Shown in pieces: positions 23,650-37,491 of a stretch of DNA of 64,000 nt. Each line of letters begins with the position of its first letter. Position 1 is the first letter of the stretch. Made by a program: the position numbers and the translations under genes. The notes below the pieces were generated by a model that worked only from the letters and a program-made list of their open reading frames with translations, was not told the DNA's origin and made no database searches. Source of the stretch: Basidiobolus meristosporus CBS 931.73 (taxonomy: Eukaryota > Basidiobolomycota > Basidiobolomycetes > Basidiobolales > Basidiobolaceae); NCBI GenBank assembly GCA_002104905.1, contig MCFE01000066.1, positions 124,001-188,000 of the forward strand. Direction: 5' to 3'.

Positions 23650-24244
23650 GGTAGATAGGTGAAGTGGTGGGAGGGGTGACCAGGCGTGCAAAGAGTGCAA
23701 TTTAAGCGCCTCCGTTCGATCCTTTTATAGCGAGCTTGGGGTGGTAGGAATGGTAGGGTAGAATTTCTCATGCAAGGCGGGCTGATAAAAACCTTATCGC
23801 CCGCGGTCCGCCTGACCGCCAGACATTCATATGTGGAAAATCCGCATCTACATGATCAGTTCGCAGGTACCATTCGCACGCCGTGTATTCTTCAGGTACG
23901 ATAAGCAGGTTGTTAATTACCAAGGGCTCAGTCATCGTGAGTAGTATGACTTACTTGGTGACGAAGTATGGTTCATCGTGACCAATGGGTAGTGATCGTC
24001 TTTGCCAGCATCCATCCTAGCATTGTTTCGAATCTCGATTGAAATCCAGCACCATCACTTGCTTAAACTAACCCCGAATTTAACCAAGGCCAGATCAGCC
24101 TGCTCAACCAACAATACCTATCGGAGGGATTTTGATTCCCATACATTACAGAGATTGTTCACATTGTGAGGTGGTCAACTTTGTCAACTGAGATATTTAT
24201 TGCTCTGAACAGTCTCGCACTATTATACTTCTACATTTGCACTC
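23650..24244. promoter_or_regulatory. Divergent upstream region of BCAT and striatin
   Basis: The 595 bases between the two start codons have no open frame with a domain. This region presumably holds both promoters. I could not identify a Leu3- or Gcn4-type site with confidence. Confidence 0.4.
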
Positions 24245-27200
24245 ATGTCGATGAGTACGAAGACGCAAGTAAGTTACCTTCTGCCTGTCCTTTCGTAGAG
24301 TCTAGCCCTTAGCTGTTCGACTCGTGCCACATCAACTTTCCCAAGTATTAATCGGAGCGCTTTCTAGCCTTCCTTTAACGCGGAATATACCTTACCGGGG
24401 GTCCTTCATTTTCTTCAAGTCGAATGGCGAAGATTCGAGAAAGACAGGAACGAATGGGAGATTGAGAAGGCTGCCATGAAGGTATGGATAGGCTTAGATG
24501 ATCCCTTTTGCGCTTGACCGTTCCCTTCGTATCATCTGCGTCAAGCACGTTCCTTTCAAAACCGATCACATGGTTTCTCTGCTTACCCCTCCAAACCTCA
24601 CCTTTATTGACAAGTTATCTCCCTCCAGGCACGTATCGCCTTACTTGAAGGGGAACGACGCGGAATCGAAAACATCAAGGCAGATTTGATGCGAAGAGTG
24701 AAGATGCTGGAGTTTGCCTTACGTAAAGAGAGGTTGATAGTTTCTTGCTTCATGGCACCTCACATTGCGTTACTCACCTACCACCACCACCACCACCACC
24801 CCCTAGAAACAAATATGTGGAGCTCAACTCTACCGGCAAATCTCCTATCGAACGGTTAGCTTATTCGGAAAAGGAAGCCGCGCCCTCTGGCCCTTCCACG
24901 CTTCCAAAAACCAAGAACGAAGCAAGCAACGGCGACACCAAGGGTAACACCACCTCACTCGAGAGAAAATGAACCATTCACAAACGAACTCTATTTTAGC
25001 TTCGCTCACGCAGTCTTTCTCCTCGCCCTCCCTCTACTCGCACTTCAACACAACAGGAAACACTAAATCCAAAGCCAAATCTCGAGACATCCTGAAATCG
25101 TCAGTCCATACCAACGTCTATTCCATTCCAGGCGTCCCTGGTACTAACCAACCTCGATTTAGATGCCTACAAGAGGTTACCTACCTGAGCGATATCTCTT
25201 CCACCCCAAACCCGGTGGTTGAGTCCGTGCCCAAGCAGGATGAAAGACCGCGGCAGACTTCAACCCAGGATTCCCACAAGCCGGCCAGTCCCCAGCCAGC
25301 CCCCGTCGAAAACATCACTATCCTCACGAGGCCACGCTCACAATCCGAGACATCCATTCTGAAGCCTGACCCGGCGTTGTTTAGTGACTCAAGACCAAGA
25401 GCCAGCAAAGAAGCCCCGGAAAAGATCGATCCACCTGCTGAAAAACAAGGACCCAGCCCAGAGAGCATGGCCATCGCAATGAGGTTACTTCAGTCGCTGG
25501 AAGAAGTCAACCCACGGCCTAAGGACGCAGATGCGGATGAGAAGAAAAAGCGCAGAATCACAGTTTTGGCCCCACCGACCTACAATGGAGACCCACTAGA
25601 CACACTTGAGAAGCGGGATGATGACGACGACCATGGGATCCAAACTAGAGAGAAATTCGCTAATAGAAAGTCTATATGCCAGGAGGTTGACCCGGAAGAA
25701 GAGGAAAAACTGGTGTGGATAAGCTCGTGACTGCTTACGGGAGCCCCAACTAAACTGCTTACTATTGTAGATCCAGGAAATCCAGAGCCAATACAACATC
25801 TCATCGGAGAAGCTCACGAACATGATGCAGAAATACGACAGCAAATCCAAAGCGGAAGGGGCAGGTCCGAGCAAGCACTAGTTTGGCGTCGCCACCCATT
25901 TGACTGACCCTCCAATATAGATACTTTGAACGAGCTGAGCTCCCTGACATGGTCACTAGACGACAACGAAGCGTCGACGAATGAGGTTGGTTGATGATTA
26001 GTAGCTGTTTCTGTTGCACAATCTCATCCGGCGACAATGTAGGGCGCTGCCGAGGCCAAAAAATCGGATGAACGCCTCTGGAAGCCCAAGATGGCCCTAA
26101 GAAGGTAGGGATGCGTTGGATGATACAGCTTTGTGCCCTACTAACGCGTGGCTAGTCATCTGGATACGATCCGATCGATCGATTTCCATACGAGAGACCC
26201 GGTCCTTGCCTCCGGATCCGAGGATGGTATAGTGAAGATGTGGCGGTTCCGTAAGAACACCGGCAAAAAGTGAGTCTCCTCGGTTGTCATCATGGACTGG
26301 CTGATTCTAAGTGTTTCGGAATAGAACCCAGGAGTGCGAGCCGTACATCAATTTCCGTGGCCACGTCTCGGCTGTCACTGCGGTGGTGATCGACTCGAAG
26401 GCCGATAGATGCTACTCCTCAAGCCTGGATTCCACTATTCGGATCTGGAGTCTTCCCTCGCCCTCGAGAGATTTGTATAGCTACAACGGTATCTAGAGAC
26501 GACCTTGTTCCAGATGCGTTTTGCCTCTTTCCTGACCAATTGCCTCTGTAGAATCGGCGTTGTGCTACCACGTCTTGGTCGGGCATTCTGACTCCGTGTG
26601 GGATGTGAAGCTTCTTCCTGGGCAGAACTCGCACAAGATAGCCTCTGCCTCGGCGGATGGAACGGTCAAGATATGGGACGTCGAGCACAGGCTGACCATC
26701 CTGCAAAGTTCCATCGGCTACGATGGCGTCAACGTTGGCGGGGATTCCATCCTCATGGGTAAGCTTGGATAGTCTACTCGTGGCGCAGCTTCAGCGGCCT
26801 AACGCTCCTTCTTTAGACGAATATTCCACAAACCCCACATCCATTGAGTTTAGCCATTCGGAGCCCAACAAATTGATGGTTGCCTACCAGAACTCCATAA
26901 TCAGGCTGTTCGACATCGAGACTGGTCAACCGGTCCTGAACTTCAATAGCGACGCCACATACGGTACCTCTTCTTTTCCTCCTCACACCTTGGCATAGGG
27001 GCATTCTAACATTCCGCGAACCAGACTCCACCAGCGCCACCCAGATCAACAAGATCGTTGCTCACCCCACCCTTCCCCTGGTGATTTCTGCCCACGAAGA
27101 CCGCTACATCCGCTTCTTTGATATTAATACAGGTACGGCCCCTCCCCACCCCGTCCTCTAACCTCACTGCGCACTAACTGAAAGCCACCAGGACAATGCA

Positions 27201-27516
27201 TACACTCTATGATTGCCCATTTAGATTCGGTTTCTGCTCTGGATATCAACCACACTGGACTGCAGCTAGTGTCTGGGGGTAAGTCACACATCTCCCTCCT
27301 TTTGCCTGTCTGTTCTGAACGTCTTTTCTCTTCGCAGGCCACGACTCATCTATACGCATCTGGGACACCACCATGTACAAATGCCTCCAAGAATTCAGCT
27401 CGCATCGTCGCAAGTCCGATGAGGGGGTATGTAGCGTACGTTACCACCAGTCGCTGCCCTGGCTTGCAAGTGGTGGGGCCGATTCGGTCGTAAAAATCTA
27501 CGGGCCACCTAGTTAG
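24245..27516 (+). CDS. STRN: Striatin family protein, STRIPAK scaffold
   Basis: Regulatory B-subunit of PP2A and scaffold of the STRIPAK complex (fungal Far8/PRO11), which controls cell fusion, septation and GCK kinase activity. The gene has about 14 short exons. The N-terminal striatin domain reads [20 protein letters not shown], then [20 protein letters not shown] and [15 protein letters not shown], giving the caveolin-binding and coiled-coil segments. A low-complexity linker of about 300 residues follows (24970-25730). Then come WD40 repeats from about 26150: [89 protein letters not shown], and [14 protein letters not shown] at the stop (27514-27516). A (CCA)n tract sits directly at one 3' splice site. 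Confidence 0.9.
24781..24800 (+). repeat. CCA trinucleotide microsatellite at a 3' splice site of striatin
   Basis: About seven CCA units end just before the CTAG acceptor of the intron between RKER and NKYVEL. The repeat stands where a polypyrimidine tract is normally found. Confidence 0.7.
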
Positions 27517-27939
27517 TCCCGATCCTCTCCCCTTCCCCTTCCCCTCTCTTGCATATGCTGAATCGGAAAACCGCCTTCGCCCACTTATCACATCCTTATC
27601 CCAACGGCTAATAATTGGAATTATTGTTAATAAACTGCCTTCCACACTACGCCTTACCACCGCCTCCCTTGTGACTTCGGAATGCCTTCACAGTCACCAG
27701 GGCCGAAGAAACGTCGGCACTCTGAGCCGTCGGGACGGGTTGCCTAATATGGACCGATCCACCGAAATCCACCATGAATGCTGGCCGGTGATGGACGGAC
27801 TGGAGATGGAAAAAGAATTTTTCGAGGGGGAACTTTTTTTTTTGAACGGCCTTTTTTTTTCTTTCTTAGGTTTACCTGGGCGAATTGACAAGCAGCCTAT
27901 TCTGTTAGGGGGGTCTGACTTGCTCTTTGCTAAACTAGA
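27517..27939. other. Intergenic between striatin and UTP20
   Basis: This 423-base stretch contains two poly-T runs around 27834-27860, close to the UTP20 start. No gene is supported. The interval is the probable striatin 3' UTR and UTP20 promoter. Confidence 0.5.
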
Positions 27940-30900
27940 ATGGTGAAGGATAATATCATCGCTAAGGAGCTAAATACAGGCGAAGGGGAGAATCGCTGGA
28001 AGGTATGCTGCCCGAGTCGCCCTCGTCTTGACCTATGCTCGTGACTGTTCTCTAACCTCCGTTCCTCAGTATCAACCCTTTAAAGCTAGAGTCGAGAAAT
28101 TACACATTGATGTGATCCATCGAGTGCGACCCGTCACGGAGGAACCTGAAGTAAGTGCTTGGTTCCCCTCGAGCACCCACCCAACCTACCCCAACTAACC
28201 GCCTAACGCCAACCAGGATGCCGACACCTTCTTCAACGAAGCCCTGCAGTCCTGGAGGGAACTCAATTGTACGACACACTTTGCGGAGTTTTACGTGAGC
28301 GTAGAGAAATACACACAGAGTCTTGCTCAACTTTTGTATCATAAAGAGAAGGTGGTAGAGATCTTGGAGCAGCACCTGAGTGTTGAGGATAGTTTAGCGT
28401 TGGAGCCGATGTTGAAGTAAGAGGAGTTGGTTTACCCTTTCCCCCGGGAGACGCCCGTTCTTACCGTACTTTCGTGATATTACTAGTTTGGTTACCATGC
28501 TTGCAAAGGATCTCCAAGAAGAGTTCTTCCCTTTTTACGAAAGAATGCTCGCTTGCATCATCCCCCTTGTAAAACATAGAGATGTGAATATTTTAGAGGT
28601 GGGACTTCGTGTGGATCGTTGGTGACCTTGTTGATGTGGTTTCTAACTCACTTGCCTGTCCATTTCTCTAGTGGTCATTTAACGCTATCGCGTACTTGTT
28701 CAAATATTTATCCAAACAACTAGTTGCTGATCTGCGGCCTACATTCCGGTAAGGGTCTGGTTCAATAGGAATCGGCGGCGAACCCTACTAACTCCCACAT
28801 AGCTTACTTTCACCGCTCCTGGGTGAACACCAACAGAAGCCGTACATCCGAGTGTTCGCTGCGGAGTCGTTCTCCTTCCTGATCCGTAAGACAAGAGGGG
28901 ATGATCTGCATAATATTATTTCCCATATGATCACCAGTCTTGTCGGTAATTACAGTGATGATTACTGTCACGGTATAAGTGCTCTGTTGTATGAAGCATC
29001 GAAGGTACGAATCACGCTCCCGTGACTCGCTGGTTAGCCACTAACCCCGGGCTCTTTCCACCGACAGCACGTGAACAATCGCCTTCATTCGCGCGGCATT
29101 AGCATATTGATGGAGCTGCTTACATTCTTGTACCAACGCGAGATTGAGTCGGACGATTTGTGTAAGCAACATTTTTCCTTATCCCGTTGGAGCTCATGTT
29201 AATCCTTTCTTTCCAGACCAAGATCCTTTGTTCAAGTTGGTGATCAACGTTTATACCTTGATCGCGCACTACGTCAAGAAAGAGCACATTTCCCCCGTGT
29301 GGGATCTTATCCTTGGTCAAACCGAGCAGTGTCTCAAGGACATTCAGTCGGGCAAGTCTGAGGAAAGAATCAAGCTGGGCAAGTTGTTGGCGATCATCAA
29401 TTTACTCGTGGCCATCAGAAAAGGAAGCAAGGTTATTGGTAAGTGTCAAGCGAGCTATTCGCTCCTTCTATGGTTTCTAATGGGTGTCCTTCAACGTAGA
29501 TTTCCCTCATGTCCATGCCATTACCGAGAGCGCTTGTAAAGCGTTGCTGGTTGATGCAACTAGCAAATGCCCATCATTTGCTACTGAGGAGTTGCTGAAG
29601 CTTGTGTCATCCACCCTGGTGAAGGGGAAATTAGAAGATACCTTGTCCAAAGGAAAGGTGATCTTGGACATGGTCTTCCAGTATCATGTAAGTGGCTATC
29701 TTTGCATTCCTCATAGAGCCTTTCTAATGTTTGAGGAATTGTAGAACCCCGTTCCCGTGATTTCTTTCTGCTTTGCATTGGCCCGTTTCGAATGGAAGCA
29801 TTACACTCAAATCTTATTGCCATATATCGTGAAGTAGGTTTTCCAAACGCCTGAGCGGCAACTCTTATTCGGAATGAATGCTAACCCGTAGTCACCTAGC
29901 TTCTCCTCTCGTGTCTGGAGCACCAACTCCGTCGAGATCATTCTATTGCTATCGTACCTTATCAAGCACGAGGTCCTGGCCCTTACCGACGGGTTGATCT
30001 CCTCTGTTTTGACACAAGATAGTCGGATCCGATTCCCTAAACTACCCAACAAGGAGCAAGTTTCACTAGCCGATGGGTTGTTGGAGATTGCTCGAAAGGA
30101 TAGGGACTGGTCAAAGGATGTGAAAGACTTTAATGAGATCGACTGCGAAGAGGTAAGCGTCTTATTTAACAGCGCTGGTTTGCATGTGTATTTATTAAGT
30201 ATATCTCCCCTAGTCCAATGAGCTTCTTGATATCACCTTGGTCTCGGCTGCTTTAGATGTCATTCCATTTGTTTCCATGCCATTTGACAAAGCCTTTACC
30301 TCGATCAAAGCCTTGATCGACCAGCTTGTCGCCTTCTTATCATCCGACAAGACCAGCAAGGAGACCATGAAAGGTAGCATTTCCCAAGGAGACTCGGCAC
30401 TTTCCATCGAATCCCTCCTTGGTCACAGTTTATCGGCTCTTGTCATGGTTGCCCAAAAGCACGGTGATAAAGGTGTAGAATCCCTTTCCACCATCATCGA
30501 GTTGGTGCTCAATGAAATCTTGGTTCCTCATGGAACTTGCCAACTCGTTGTCAAGGGAGTGGCTTCTTACATTAGGGCAGTTCGCAACAGGTATGTAAAC
30601 TAGATGAGCAAGAGGCATGATTTGGTGATCGACCATATTTATGATTATTTCTAGTCCCGCCTGCAAGAGCCATCTTTCTGTCAAATCACTGGAGAAGGTG
30701 TACCCTAGTCTGCTATCTAATATCAGCTCTGTGTACCAAAGAAAACGTCTTTATACCTTCGAGGTTTTGAGCATGTTCGAGCAGTTCAAGATGAAGACCA
30801 GTGACAAGGGACAGCTGGAAGAATGCGATGTAAGCCAAATACAAACATTACTTCCACCTCAGGGCAATATTAATAGTTGGCGTTTTTGCACCTCTAGGTA

Positions 30901-33900
30901 TTCAACCAATGTTTGATCATTGAACAAGTTTCCAACGATCTTCAGACCTATCGTGACAAGTTGATGTATGTTCGTCGTGTGGCATTGATGGTAGAGAACG
31001 GCCGGATGCCCGAGTTCTACAAGGAGGTTGCTCCACGCCTTGCACTAGGTAACTACTAAGAGACTCATGAGTATAGCCAACTCCCATTCTAATCTACTTT
31101 TATTGCAGGACTCTTCACCATTAACTTGAGTCTCATCTGGCCTGAGGCGATCGCTCTTGCTGCCAAATTCGCTAAGGTGGATGGACACACCTTCTGGAAT
31201 ATCTTCCATAACGAGTTCTCCAAGTTTGAAGAGGAATCGCGGTTATTGGAGAGCGGTCTGACTCCATCTGCCAACGACGCGTATATGAAATACGTTGCTA
31301 ATATGCACCACTTCGAGGTGGCATTCAAACCGGTAGAAAGTGGCGGTTTGTCATTCAGTTGCCCATCGGTTCAAAAGCTTCATAAAGCCTTCGAGATTGG
31401 CCAGTCCTTTGTGAAAACCGATCTCGCCAAGAGTTTCCTCATGGAGTTCATCTTAATCTGGGAGCCTACCAAAGACCACTTGGACTACTGGAATTATTAC
31501 AGCTTGATCGTCAAGACCTTAGGAGAGGTGCCCCAAATTGCGGAGCAGCATTCTCGAAGCCTGGTCCCTGTTTTCATGAAGTTCGTCAAGGAAGAGTACG
31601 AGGCAGTCTTCGAGCAGATCCAGTTGCACGGACAGAATGCCGAGGAGGACGACGCCGAGATGGACGTGGATGGGGCAGCCAACGAGAAACTTGACAAAGG
31701 ACTGGTGCTGGAGCATTCCACAAAAGCCACCAAGAACAAGATGAACCTTTATTTGCAACTCTTCGCCAAGTTCAAGAATCCCAAGAGCGTGTACAAATCA
31801 GCTGAGCTCAAGACCATTTACCTTTCCCTCCTTGCCAGAGGTGATGCGAAAATCCAACTTTTGGCGCTGGAATGCTTGCTCACCTGGAAAACCCCCCAAG
31901 TCACTCCCTATGCGGATAACTTGAGAAATCTCCTGGACGACATCAAATTCCGTGACGAGCTTTCTACCTTTTCGTTGGATCGGGAGAGTGGTAGTGTTGA
32001 TGCCGCTCACCGTGCGGAGCTCATCCCCTTCCTTGTACGTATTCTTTACGGCCGTATGATCGCCAGGAAAGGCAAGGTCTCTTCCAAGCTCGGAATGGCT
32101 GCCCGTAGAACTGCTGTTCTTCAGACTATAGCTCATTTGGATGAAGAAGAGCTCCACGAGTTTGTGAAGCTGATGCTTGAGCCATTTGAATGCTTGAACT
32201 CAACACCGGGCTTAGTGAACGGAAAATTCGAGCCAGATATGAACTTCAATGTCACTGCCATGGTACCAGTCAGAAAGCAAATCGGTTTCCTTCACAACCT
32301 CGAAGATGTTCTCAAACAGCTGGCTTCGTTCGTTCTTCCGTTTATCCCGGAGCTGTTGAAGGCTGTTCTGTATATGCTCACTGACGCTTCCCGGTCCATG
32401 GATGAGGAAGAACTCGAGGCTATCGATATCCTACATCGAAAGGAGATCAGACAGCTCAGTGTTAAGCGCCTTGGCGGATTCTTTAAGCTCAGCGCCACTT
32501 TTGACTACTTGCCTTACTTGCCATACATTTTCCAAGTTGCAATCACCCCTCGAATTGCCAAGTTTGCCGTTGAGAACTCCCAGGCACCTACTGCCCTCAT
32601 GGACTTATTCGTCATCTGGGCCAAGCGGGTAGAGTATGTCAGCTTCTTGGTTGATTACGATAAGGAGCTCCTGAGGGGTGTCTTCGGATGTTTGTCAGCC
32701 AAGAAGGTTCAAAACTCCGTGATCTCCGTTGTGCTGGAAATCATTGAAGACATCTTGTCCATGTATACAGAGCCCAGCACAAACGAGGAGCAAAATCTTG
32801 CTGAATACATCATCCTGCCTTATGTCGATGATCTGCTGAACAACATTGGCCACATCATTACTGTGGCCAGCGAGAACGTTGCTTTTGGTAAGGACCAATT
32901 CTCCAAGAGACAGATCTTCATTCTATCTCAGATTGCGGCCTATGTTAAGCAAGGAGAGCAAGCACGTCAATTGGTGGATATCTTGCTTCCAAGTCTTAAG
33001 AAGCCAGTCAGAGTGGTGCCCGAAAAAACAAAGGCAGACATTCTGCTTATTATGAAGAACTTCATTCCGCTCATTGCCGAGCTCAAGGAACTTGGGACCT
33101 TGTACACTCGCTATTACTCGTTCATCTCACTCATGTTCTCTACCTTGGAGTCCAGAGATTGTCGTGTACTTTTAGCCGAGGTACTCACAACCTTCTCCTC
33201 CTTTGATCCCAAGCTCAAGCCGGTTGTGGAGCTAATCACCGAGCTCAACTCGTTCTCAGCCACTCGCTTGGATGAGCCCGACTTTGATAGAAGACTGACT
33301 GCTTTCGGGGCCCTTACACAAACCACCTACCTCGAGTTTACACCTGATCAATGGCTTCCCATCTTGCACAATCTCATTTATTTTGTCCAGGATCCGGAGG
33401 AAATGTCCATCCGTAATAATGCATCGTTTGCATTGACCAAATTCGTTGATCGCACCATTGGTATTGAAGACCCCGAGCTCAATGGCAAATTCCACAATTT
33501 GCTCACTCACGTCGTCTTCCCCGCCATCAGAAAGGGCATGAAGTCTCGACAGGAGTTGATCCGAGTAGAGTTCCTCACGATTCTCGCCCACGCAATTAGA
33601 GTTCGTCCTGAGCTCGAGGAGATATCCGACATGGCTTGCCTGCTGGCCGACGGAGATGAGGAAGCCAGTTTCTTCAACAACATCCACCACATCCAGCTTC
33701 ATCGTAGAATTAGAGCTGTCGCCCGTTTGGCTGGAGAATGCCAGGCCGGCAAGATCAAGCCCAACAACATCACGCGAATCTTCATTCCTCTGTTGTCGCA
33801 TTTCATCTTCGAATCTGATACAATCACTGACCACAACCTGATCAACGAGACGGTTACCGCATTGGGTGTGCTTAGCAAGCAGTTGCCTTGGGGCCCTTAC

Positions 33901-36900
33901 TATGCCATGATTAGACAATACCTCAAGCTGATCCCCAAGAAGCCTACACTTGAGAAGATCCTGGTCAGAGTAGTGGTTGCTCTTCTGGAGGACTTCCACT
34001 TCGATCTTACCAATGCTTCGTATGAGCTTCCCAAGCCAGCTAACGAGCCACAAACGGACGCCGCTGCAACCACCCCGGCAGAGCCTGAGGAAGAGGAGGA
34101 GGAGGAGGAGGCTGAAGAGGAGCCAAGCCAGCTAAATCCAAACCAAACACTGGCCTCTCAGCTTAGCCCAGCCACTGCGTCCTACATCTTGAGCGCAGTG
34201 ACCACTCAACTGCTCCCTGACCTTCAAAAATACCTCACCAAACGGGATGATGAGAATGTCAATGTTCGTGTCCCAGTGGCGCTGGCCATCACCAAACTTC
34301 TCAAGTGCCTCCCTGCCAAGGCGCTCCAGACCCATCTCCCAGGCATGTTGACGTCCATCTGCCAAACGCTTCGAAGCCGCTCCCAAGAAACCCGTGACAC
34401 CACTCGCAGCACGCTTGTGAAGATCGCCACCTTCCTTGGACCAAGCTACTTCTCGTTCATCGTGAAGGAGCTCAAGGGAGCCCTTCAAAGGGGATACCAG
34501 CTGCATGTTCTTGGCTACACGCTGCACGCGATTCTGGTCCAGATGGTCCCCGAGTTGAACGTCGGAGATATCGACTACTGCCTGGAGCCCGTGATCGAGA
34601 TCCTGATCGAGGATGTTTTCGGTGAGGTCGGTGTAGAAAAGGAAACTGAGGAGATCACCAACAAGATGAAAGAAGCCAAGACTCACAAGAGCTTCGAATC
34701 CTTTGAGCTGATCGGCCGGATCATCCGATTCAAATCCATCGGAGTATTGCTAGTCCCCTTCAAGGAGATCATGGTTGAGACCGAGAACATCAAGGTCACC
34801 CGTAAGATCGACGAATCGCTTCGTCGTATCTCCGCCGGTATCAACAATAACGCCGAGTTCGACCCTAAGGAGGTGCTCATATTCTGTCACGGTCTGATCT
34901 CCCAGAACCTGAAGCTGTCCCAGGCCAAGAAGGTGGTCAAGAAGGAAAAGACCAACCTGGAGACCAACTTCACCGTGGTGTTGGGCAGGAACCCTGGCTT
35001 CGAGAAGCCCGATTACTTCAACGCCAACGCCCATCGCTTTGTCGAGTTTGGTTTGAGCATTCTTTTGTCTTCACTCAAGAGAAGCAGATTCGATGTGAAA
35101 TCCAAGGAGCATTTGGAGATGCTTGATCCATTCGTGGATGTGGTCGGAAACTCCACCTACTCCAAGCATCAGAGAGTCATCATCTTATCCTTGCGCACCC
35201 TCAGCGTTCTCTGCAAGCTTCCCCTTCCCTCGCTTCAGGAAGGTCTGCCCATCATCGTGAAACGCATCTTCCAGATCATCAAGGGCTCCAGCACCACTCA
35301 CTCGGAATTGGTTCAGACTTGCTTCAAGTTGTTGACCATCGCAATTCGTGATAATGGCACCGTCAATGTTACCGAGAAGCAGCTCACGTTTGTCCTCGAG
35401 CTCGTCCGACCTGATTTGGAGGAGCCAGAGAGACAGAGCACAACCTTCTCTCTAATCAAAGCCATCATCTCCAGGAAGTTCATTGTGGAAGAGGTGTATG
35501 ACATCATGAAGGTCATCTCGGAGATCATGGTGACCAGTCAGTCATCCCAGGTACGAGAGCTTTGCCGACACGTGTACCTTCAATTCCTGCTGGACTATCC
35601 ACAGGGTAAAGGACGTCTTCGTAACCAGATGAACTTCCTAGTCAAGAACCTGGACTATGTGTATGAGAGTGGACGACAATCGGTCATGGAGATGCTCAAC
35701 GTGATCTTCTCCAAATTCGCTGACCAGATCCTGATGGAGTACGCGGAGATGTTTTTCCTGGCCTTGGTCATGTCCATGGTCAACGACGACTCGAACAAGT
35801 GCCGTGAGATGGCCGGCGTGCTGATCAAAAATCTGCTCCTCAGATTGGACTCCACCCGACTGGAGAACGTCTTCGTGCTACTGAATAAGTGGCTCGAGGC
35901 ATCCAGCCAACAGAATCTGCAGCGCGCCTCCATCCAGGTGTATGGCTTGCTGATCGACGCATTTGATGAGAAATCCAAGAAATACATCCCCGAAACACTG
36001 GATCACATCAAGAGCATCCTGGAATACAGTAAGCAGAACATGAACGAAAACGAAGAGGTTGATGAGGACGCCGATATGGAAGTGGAAGTCGAATGGGAGA
36101 CTGGATACTTTGCCCTCTCTACCTTCACCAAGATCGTTCGTAAGTTCCCAGCCATGATCAGCCAGGACACCTCCAGAGAGATTTGGGATCTAGCTACCTC
36201 GCTTCTTTTGCACCCACACAGCTGGGTTCGTTTGTCAACCTGCCGTCTGTTCGGAATCTATTTCACCTATCTCGATCCCAAAACCCTTTCGTTCGCCAAC
36301 ACCACTACCAGAGACTCTTACTTGCGTAAATCGGTGTTGACAGGCATCGCCAACAAGATGTGCCTGCAGCTAAAGAGTGAATATCTGAGTGAGGACTTGG
36401 GAACTCAGTTGGTCAAGAACCTATTCTTCATTGGCAAATGCTTCTACCACGAAGGCAGCCGAGGCGCGGACGAGAAAGATAGTGACCCAGAGCCTGAGGT
36501 GGATAACGCGGAAGAGGACGCGGATGAAGTGAATGATGAGAGCAACCGCAACCGTTCACTGTTCTGGCTGTTCAGAAAACTTTCGTTCGTGGCCAGATCG
36601 GACATTGGTGGAAACAAGGCCACCACTCGTAGAACCTTCATCTTCCAATGGTTTGCCGCCATGGCTAGTTTCATTAAGGCTGACGAGCTGAAGCCATACC
36701 TGATCCCTATTGTGTCACCGATTTACAGAACCGTGAACGACGAAACTAGCAAGGGCAAGGAAGCCGAGGATCTGAGAACCCTCGGCCAAGAGGTTCTGGA
36801 CTTCATTCGCAAGCAGGTGGGTACCACCATCTACCACGAAGTCTACAACCAAGTACGTCAACGGGTAGTGGATATCCGTCGCGAGCGTAAGGCCAAGCGC

Positions 36901-37053
36901 TCATTCCAGGCCATCACCGATCCAGAAGCACACGCTAGACGCAAGATCCAGAAGAACGAGATGAAGAAGAACAGCCGTAAGAAGAAGACTAGCCAGTTCG
37001 CCGCTAGCAAGGAGCGACTCACCGTTGTCAAGAATCGGAATCGTTCCAATTAA
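27940..37053 (+). CDS. UTP20: U3 snoRNA-associated protein 20 (DRIM family), ribosome biogenesis
   Basis: Giant HEAT/ARM-repeat component of the small-subunit processome that helps process 18S pre-rRNA in the nucleolus. ATG 27940 begins MVKDNIIAKELNTG. About 14 small exons follow up to 31108, then a 5.9-kb last exon ending in TAA 37053. I estimate about 2,700 residues, near the 2,785 of the human protein. Family landmarks: the early block WSFNAIAYLFKYLSKQLVADLRP (28675-28745) followed by VFAAESFSFLIRKTRG, and later QELIRVEFLTILAHAIR and MACLLADGDEEASFFNNIHHIQLHRR (33550-33710), the signature of the DRIM domain. An acidic run (about 34086-34125) and a second acidic patch (36475-36540) interrupt the helical repeats. 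The C-terminus is very basic (RRKIQKNEMKKNSRKKK), fitting a nucleolar signal. Confidence 0.93.
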
Positions 37054-37491
37054 GTGAGTCCACCCCGCGCTCACCCCACCCCAGCTCACTCACCACATGT
37101 TATTTACCGGTTATGCTCGATACTCACTAGCCCTAATGTTGCTTTTTATTGACCCGCTTTTTGTATTAAAATCACTTCTCTTAATAAAGAACTTTTCTCC
37201 CACAATTCCTACGGGTTTGTCGAGGAAGTGGTTGTTAGGTGGGGCCGGATTGCCCATTTGGCCAGGTGCAGATACGTATTTGTAGAGCCAGCAAGCTGTG
37301 GATCATCTACGTGGTTTTGAACAATCCAAAGACACACGGATGGGGAGTGATTCAAGAACAAGGAGATGATTACCGAATGTATTATATGTGTTGATGTAGG
37401 TTGCTATGTGAAAAATCCCGAGGGCTCTCGGCAAGAGACCAGATAGGCCGAAAGTGGCATGCTCCACCGGTGATTTCCGAACGAAACAGGA
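37054..37491. other. Convergent intergenic between UTP20 and the PRL phosphatase
   Basis: The 438 bases between two stop codons presumably hold both 3' UTRs. AATAAA occurs near 37185 on the plus strand. No gene was recognised. Confidence 0.5.

Noticed and set aside
23650-23700. N-terminal extension of BCAT
   Set aside because: Begins with TTG; ATG 23649 gives a normal presequence.
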